From Brasenia schreberi (taxonomy: Eukaryota; Streptophyta; Magnoliopsida; Nymphaeales; Cabombaceae): DNA of 64,000 nucleotides. Positions within the stretch are counted from its first letter, which is position 1, and each line of letters opens with the position of its first letter. Location: assembly GCA_036023115.1 (NCBI GenBank), contig JAYKKT010000089.1:13460001-13524000 (forward strand), written 5' to 3'. Position numbers and translations under genes: made by a program. Shown one piece after another: positions 59,022-64,000 of the stretch. The notes under the pieces are model-generated. The model did no database searches, was not told where the DNA came from, and worked only from the letters and a program-made list of their open reading frames with translations.

Positions 59022-59455
59022 TTACCATCCCTTGGTCGCCGTCCATGTTCACGAGAAACGACCCTTTAGAGTGCTTCTTCGAAACTGTTGACGGTGCTTC
59101 TTTGTTAACAGAGACAATAGAGTTTACCATCCCTTCACTTAAAACTTTTAATTTTAATTTAGACCAACAAAACCCGAAGTGATCCTAAAGGAATTTGACA
59201 TCTCTCGGTCATTTTGAGGAGAATCATGATACTACGGATTCCTCCAACTATTTAGTAGCTTTTTCAATCATATTTTTTTTTACATATATGTGTTTCCCGT
59301 AATAATATATATTCCCAGTAATAATCAATCATTGGTTGTACTTGTTAAGTAGTGTGCTCTGTCGAATACGTTTTCCAGGATAACAACTCGTGCACTATAC
59401 CCTGTTATGTGGTTTTAATTCAAAGAACACATTTTCTCTGCATAACCAATAGTTC

Positions 59456-59520
<65 letters not shown>

Positions 59521-59660
59521 AGCCCTTGTTTGCTCGTAGAACTAGTCTAAACATATCCACTTAGAGAAGAGATATGTTATTCATGTCCTAAATTGGGATA
59601 TAAGATATAAAATTCCGTTATATGTTTCTCTAATTTAGCTATCTATTCTAGCTCTTAGTA
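58922..59660. other. Microsatellite-rich spacer
   Basis: (TA)n(GA)n at 58976-59020 and a long (AT)n at 59456-59518. In 59030-59180 a word (ttaccatcccttgg / ttaccatcccttca) recurs. No gene. Confidence 0.6.
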
Positions 59661-60960
59661 AAATCATGGATGCCATATTATAGAATATATCACAACAGGC
59701 TCGTTGACTTCATCAAGCTTCAAGTCACATATGAAGCACTTTATCTCAATGGTACTATTCCTGCCAATACTGCAAGCAATATATTCAAAGTTTTTATATA
59801 CAATGCTACACAAACCTTTTTATTCAACTTTCTCTTAAGAGAAGATATTGTTAGAGCTGGACTTGCTATTATCTTTAGTTATTATAAAGTCAACATTTGA
59901 TTAACCAGTTACCTTTAATTCATTTACCTAATAGTGTAATTTTAATGTCTTGTCCTTTTTAGATATCTAAACATTCTTTTGACAATAATTGAACATTGTC
60001 ACCTAAGATTAATTTAAGATCTACTTACAAGACAATAATAAAGATGATATTATATCTTATACAAAACATAGCATACATCTATCAACCAACAATAGTTATG
60101 GTTTGTAGAACTTATGTTTGTAATACTCGCCTAGGGACATTTAACTTTTCTTTTCCATCACCAAGATAATCACTTTTACTTAGTTTTACTCCTTTAGCAG
60201 TAGGAGTACTCATCATTCATAGTTTCTCATTCTACACTTCGAGTACTCATCATTCATAGTTTCTCATTCTACACTTCTTGAGCAATGCATTTTTTTTAAC
60301 CTAGACATAAGTCTTGATATACTAATTTGAGTAACCTTTATTGAAAGGACTTATGAAGCTTCCTTCATATGCTTTATTGCAAACTTAGATTTCAATTATG
60401 ACTTAATTTTGATAATCATATCATTATTATATTTTGTCAAGATAATATCATCCACATATAAAGATAGGATCATAAATTGGCTCCCAATGTTTTTAAACAT
60501 ATATACAATGATCAAGCTCATACGTAACAACTTCAAGTTTTACAATGGAATTTTGAGAATGCCAAGTACCACTGTGAGGTGACTGCTTTAGACTATAAAC
60601 AAATTTTCTCAACCAGTATACTATATCTTCATAGCCTTTAACAATATAACCTTTGAGTTGTTTCATATAAATGGTTTCCTTGAGTCATCTTTTAAAAGCA
60701 AAGTCTTTACAATCTAATTGATGTAAGTCAAGGTAATAATATGCTACTATTGCTAGTATAATCCTAATGGATGTAAATTTCGGTACGAGGGAACACATAA
60801 TCTATTTCCTCTTTGCAAAAGTTAATGTGTTCCTATTCAATAGCAAATTTTAAAAGGAGCTCGTTAAGAGCTATGTTTTTTCAGTTTATTTTAAGAGTGG
60901 CAGTAAACCTCTTTCAAGACCGGGGTAGGTCATTTAACATGGTTGGGTTTTGCATAGGTT
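59661..60960 (-). mobile_element. Ty1/Copia remnant with reverse transcriptase
   Basis: Minus-strand translation around 60340-60640 gives Copia reverse transcriptase: LRKFVYSLKQSP (from the YGLKQSPRQW motif), then FMILSLYVDDIILT with the YVDD active site at 60458-60447, then KSKFAIKHMKEAS. Upstream and downstream parts are degenerate. 59661-59905 is a diverged copy of 62400-62610, so both Copia remnants in this area probably come from one family. No LTRs are recognised. Confidence 0.75.
60204..60277. repeat. Perfect 37-bp tandem duplication
   Basis: gagtactcatcattcatag... occupies 60204-60240 and is repeated exactly at 60241-60277, inside the Copia remnant. Confidence 0.93.
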
Positions 60961-61306
60961 TGAGTATCTTTCTATTGACAAATGCAAGGTAATTGAACAT
61001 GTAATTCAGAAGTTGTTTCATATTTTACTGTTAGCAATTTATACTCTTCGAATACCTAAATTATATCATCCTCTTTCTACTTTTCAGGTGAGCTGGGTAC
61101 ATCAAATAACCTTACAAGTAGAAATTATACAAAAAATTTGCACGTATAGCGTTGTCTCTCTGACTTCCACTACGCAGGAGAGGAGTTCGATTCCCAGGGT
61201 GCCAACGCATGTGTGGTGCTATGCTTCGGCCTCCCAAATAAAATGATAGAGAAAAAACAGAATAATTCTTATTCATGTAAAGCAATCAGGCGGTTTACCA
61301 ACATAA
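60961..61306. other. Unassigned DNA
   Basis: No gene recognised; a 98-codon open stretch (60950-61246) has no motif and low-complexity composition. Confidence 0.4.
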
Positions 61307-61893
61307 ACTTTTAACCGATGCTGATAGTGACATTGCTGATCATCATAATAATCTGTTCCTTTTATATATATATAACTCCACTGTGTTAAATGACTGATCA
61401 TCATAATTGGTTTAGCTAACTGGCATTGGAAATGTTATTGTATATCTAACCAGTTGATGGAAATTTAAACGACCTTATACGATTCGAACTGAACCAAACA
61501 AGCTTCGTCGATCACTGTGTTCAGCTCGACCACGCGAGACGTAATGAATCAAGCAGTCTTTGTTCATATTCATTCTAAATAAACTTCAAGATCACCAACG
61601 AGATTAATATAATTAGCTGAACGGAGGCGTATTACAACGAGCAGCTGGGCTTGTTTCCCAGCCCTAATTACCTATCAAAGTTTTAACTTTCACATGAAGT
61701 GCATATAATAGCAATAACGAAGAAAAAAGTCTCTGTATGCACTTTTGGAAGTGCCATTGGTCATAAGTAAACAAGCATTTCATCATTTAAAGTAACAATA
61801 CCCACAGAAATTCAAGTGATCGATCAACTTATTTGCTCTCACATATATCATATTAAACGGCAGAAAGATTTACTTCGCATTTCATCGTCTCCT

Positions 61894-62102
61894 TCAGGAC
61901 AATAGTTGTTTAAGGGCTGGGATGAAGAAGGGGAAGACGGCAGACCACCCAGACTGTGTTGGGTGCACAAGATCCCAATAGAAAGACGCTGATGGCTTGT
62001 CGCACACTTTGTACAATGGATTCCCATGCTCATCCGTGCTTCCGCACACAGTAATGTTCGAGCTCACTCCTACGCAACATGGCTTCAGTGGATCTACAAA
62101 TC
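61894..62102 (-). pseudogene. GDSL esterase/lipase last exon, intact but isolated
   Basis: After an acceptor (gtgtttcag) the exon encodes GFVDPLKPCC, SSNITVCGSTDEHGNPLY, and SFYWDLVHPTQSGWSAVF, ending LKQLL-Ser-TGA. YWDLVHPT is conserved block V, with the catalytic Asp and His three residues apart. It matches the type of GDSL gene whose exons 1-3 are at 37312-35958, and is in the same orientation, but 24 kb upstream on that strand, so no gene can be assembled here. The preceding exons may lie beyond the window or be lost. Confidence 0.85.
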
Positions 62103-62715
62103 CTGAAACACCAAATATATAGCATTTATGTGACAAATAAAACATAACGAAATATGTAGTCCAACAGATGAAGCACCCCTACTTGGAAAGCAAACCCCCA
62201 CACCAAACGTAAGCATGCATGCGCGTTAACACGCACATCACAACAGTGAATCCTAATGGGGAATAAGTCCTTCAATATCCCCTTACTCGTCATGTAAGAC
62301 GAGTGAAATCTTATTCCTTTACATCTTATAGAGAATATAATGGTATTTAACCATTATATATTTTCTTTTAGAGCTATGTATTCTAGTTTTCATTAAATTA
62401 ATGGCTGCCATATTATCACATATATCACAACAAACTCATTAACTTCAAGTTGCGGTTTATACAATGGCACTAGTCACAACCATACCACAAGCAACATATT
62501 CAACTTTTTATCTATACCATATTACACAACCATGTTTATTATACCTCTTCTAAATAAGAAGATATTGTTAGAGATGAATTTGCTATTATCTTTAGGTACT
62601 TAAAAGTCAGCACCTGATTTACCACTCATCTTTTCTAATCTTAGAAAGTAACATTGGAATGTACTAACGTTAATATTGAGGTATCTAAAAAGTAGGACTA
62701 GTTTAAGATTGTGCT

Positions 62716-63140
62716 TTGGATGAGAAGTTAAAAGTTCTGTGTTACACATATTTAGATTTAGAACATAATCTTGATAATTGTAGGTCTACCTTAAGTTGCT
62801 TAGTTACCTTTGTAAGGGGAACAATCTCTTGCCAATCTAGACTTAAAAAGTGTATTGATTTATCATATATTGAAGCCAAATATATTGAAATTAAAGAAGG
62901 TGATAAGGTGTTATTTTGGATGAAAGAGTTCATGCAAGAGCTTGGCTTTATGTAATTGAGGTATGTGTTATATTATGATAATCATAATGCTATTTGTATA
63001 GTGAAGCACTCTACTTTTCACTCAAAGACGAAGTGCATCAATAAAAAAATCATTACATCAAATCGATTGTTGAAGAGGAGTTTGACAATCCCTCAAATAT
63101 GTTGATCAATATTGTTATGATTGAGAAACATGCATTTTGA
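62716..63140 (+). pseudogene. Ty1/Copia RNase H remnant, second copy
   Basis: Plus-strand counterpart of 20520-20945: YLDLEHNLDNCRSTLSCLV, GTISCQSRLKKCIDLSYIEA, MKEFMQELGF, a stop, then YVLYYDNHNAICIVKH and HSKTK. Substitutions between the two copies are few. Confidence 0.8.
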
Positions 63141-63775
63141 AGAAAGTTGGTGTACATGAAATTCACACTATTCTTTTTCTAAGTAAAGTTTGTGGTTTCC
63201 TTTGGTTAGAGGAGGAGTTTGATGGACCATCATGTCCTTCATATCTACCCAAGGGTCCCACTATTTAATGCATCCATGTTGGCCTTGTGCACAAGAAAAA
63301 AGGCCGATGCCTTAGGGTGTGTGGTTAAGAGAGAACAAAAGAAAGAGAAAAAGGAGTGGCCACTCGGTGTAAGTGTGTTCCGCCATTCAGAAGGTGAAAT
63401 CTATGGGTAAATTTAGGAGTTGCTGAAGGGTTCTGTTGATTCTACCTGCTTTGAGATCGTTTTGGAATTCATATAAATTAAAGAATTTTTACACGATCAT
63501 TCTACCTACTGCATCTATACCAAATCTGCATTTTGGTGAGGTCTTCTTTATTATCATAATTGATTTTATGTTGTTGCTTTCTATATGATTCAAATGAGCC
63601 TCCGATTTTATATTGTTTTACATACTTGTCTAATTTTAAGAATCACATTTTTCCTCTACATTGATCTGATACAGTGGAAATCTTTAGTCTTAATGGCTTA
63701 TGGTTTCTCTTTTTCTAAGTTTTTTTTTAGGTGCATGAATTCTTTTTCATTATTAATTTTATATTTAACCTTATT

Positions 63776-64000
63776 TTGTTTGATAGAGGTTTTTATTGTC
63801 AAATTGTGAAATCTCAATGTTGGTACTTATTTTGTCATTGGATTTACAGGTTCGACCTTACAATTATGAGTTCATATACTTTAACCAATACCAAAGAGAG
63901 GATGATGGCTTCTATTCTTCTTCCTCCTAGAAAAGGAAAAGAATCTTAAGAAGAAACAAAAAGACAAGCAACATAAATAAAAAAAACTACTTAGGCCAAT
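63776..64000. other. Unassigned DNA at window end
   Basis: Sequence beyond the inverted-repeat boundary; no gene recognised. Confidence 0.4.

Larger units (their letters stand above)
61307..63775. repeat. Right arm of the 2.4-kb inverted repeat
   Basis: Inverted counterpart of 19807-22146, about 39 kb away. It keeps the full GDSL last exon and only one copy of the ~80-bp motif that is doubled at 19812-20014, so this arm looks closer to the original arrangement. Confidence 0.9.

Noticed and set aside
61165..61205. tRNA-like word gagttcgattcccagg
   Set aside because: It resembles a T-arm, but no acceptor stem, D-arm or anticodon arm can be fitted around it.
1..64000. CRISPR arrays, rRNA genes, bacterial operons
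   Set aside because: None seen. Repeats here are microsatellites, tandem duplications and transposon copies; the gene structure is intron-containing and plant-like.

Overview
This is repeat-rich nuclear DNA from a flowering plant. The evidence is a set of RTE-clade LINEs with plant-type (TTG)n tails, Ty3/Gypsy elements of the Tat lineage with a second RNase H, Ty1/Copia remnants, a hAT transposase with a BED finger and DUF659 domain, and two host families typical of cuticle and lipid metabolism (alcohol-forming fatty acyl-CoA reductase, FAR, and GDSL esterase/lipase). The species cannot be named from the sequence. Almost no frame is open for more than 500 bp, so the host genes only appear when exons are joined across GT-AG introns.

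Layout. 1-7821: LINE pieces in both orientations, with unassigned DNA and a 206/210-bp tandem repeat. 7822-18745: a Tat-lineage block made of a diverged LTR end, PBS, a decayed internal region (G-patch-like motif, RNase H, second RNase H, integrase finger), a polypurine tract, a long LTR carrying a 5'-truncated LINE with a 15-bp target-site duplication, then a second PBS, gag and LTR end. 19005-22146: a composite block whose left part is an inverted copy of 35808-36519 (GDSL exon) and whose right part is an inverted copy of 61307-63775 (GDSL last exon plus Copia). 22270-24352: a 2.1-kb block repeated directly at 43621-45702. 25141-28426: a full-length but dead RTE LINE with target-site duplications, inserted into one arm of a hairpin.

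28767-58921 is a FAR cluster on the minus strand. Copy I (30567-33784) and copy II (about 55130-57801) are near-identical decayed copies inside a segmental duplication. Two further exon fragments lie at 35102-35272 and 43515-43620. Between the two pseudogenes is what appears to be a complete FAR gene of ten exons (46256-52733), which joins to 492 codons with every splice phase consistent. Its exons 1-4 are almost the same as those of the pseudogenes, its exons 5-10 are very different, and the switch falls in intron 4 at a truncated LINE without an obvious target-site duplication. A GDSL lipase pseudogene (35958-37312) and a hAT transposon (about 37611-40528) are embedded in the cluster. 59660-63775 holds Copia remnants and an intact GDSL last exon.

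Functionally, the only gene I judge likely to encode a whole protein is the 46256-52733 FAR (NADPH-dependent reduction of a fatty acyl-CoA to a primary alcohol, for wax, suberin or related lipids). Everything else is transposable-element sequence, pseudogenes or unassigned DNA. Exon and element limits were placed by eye; limits described as approximate may be off by some bases.
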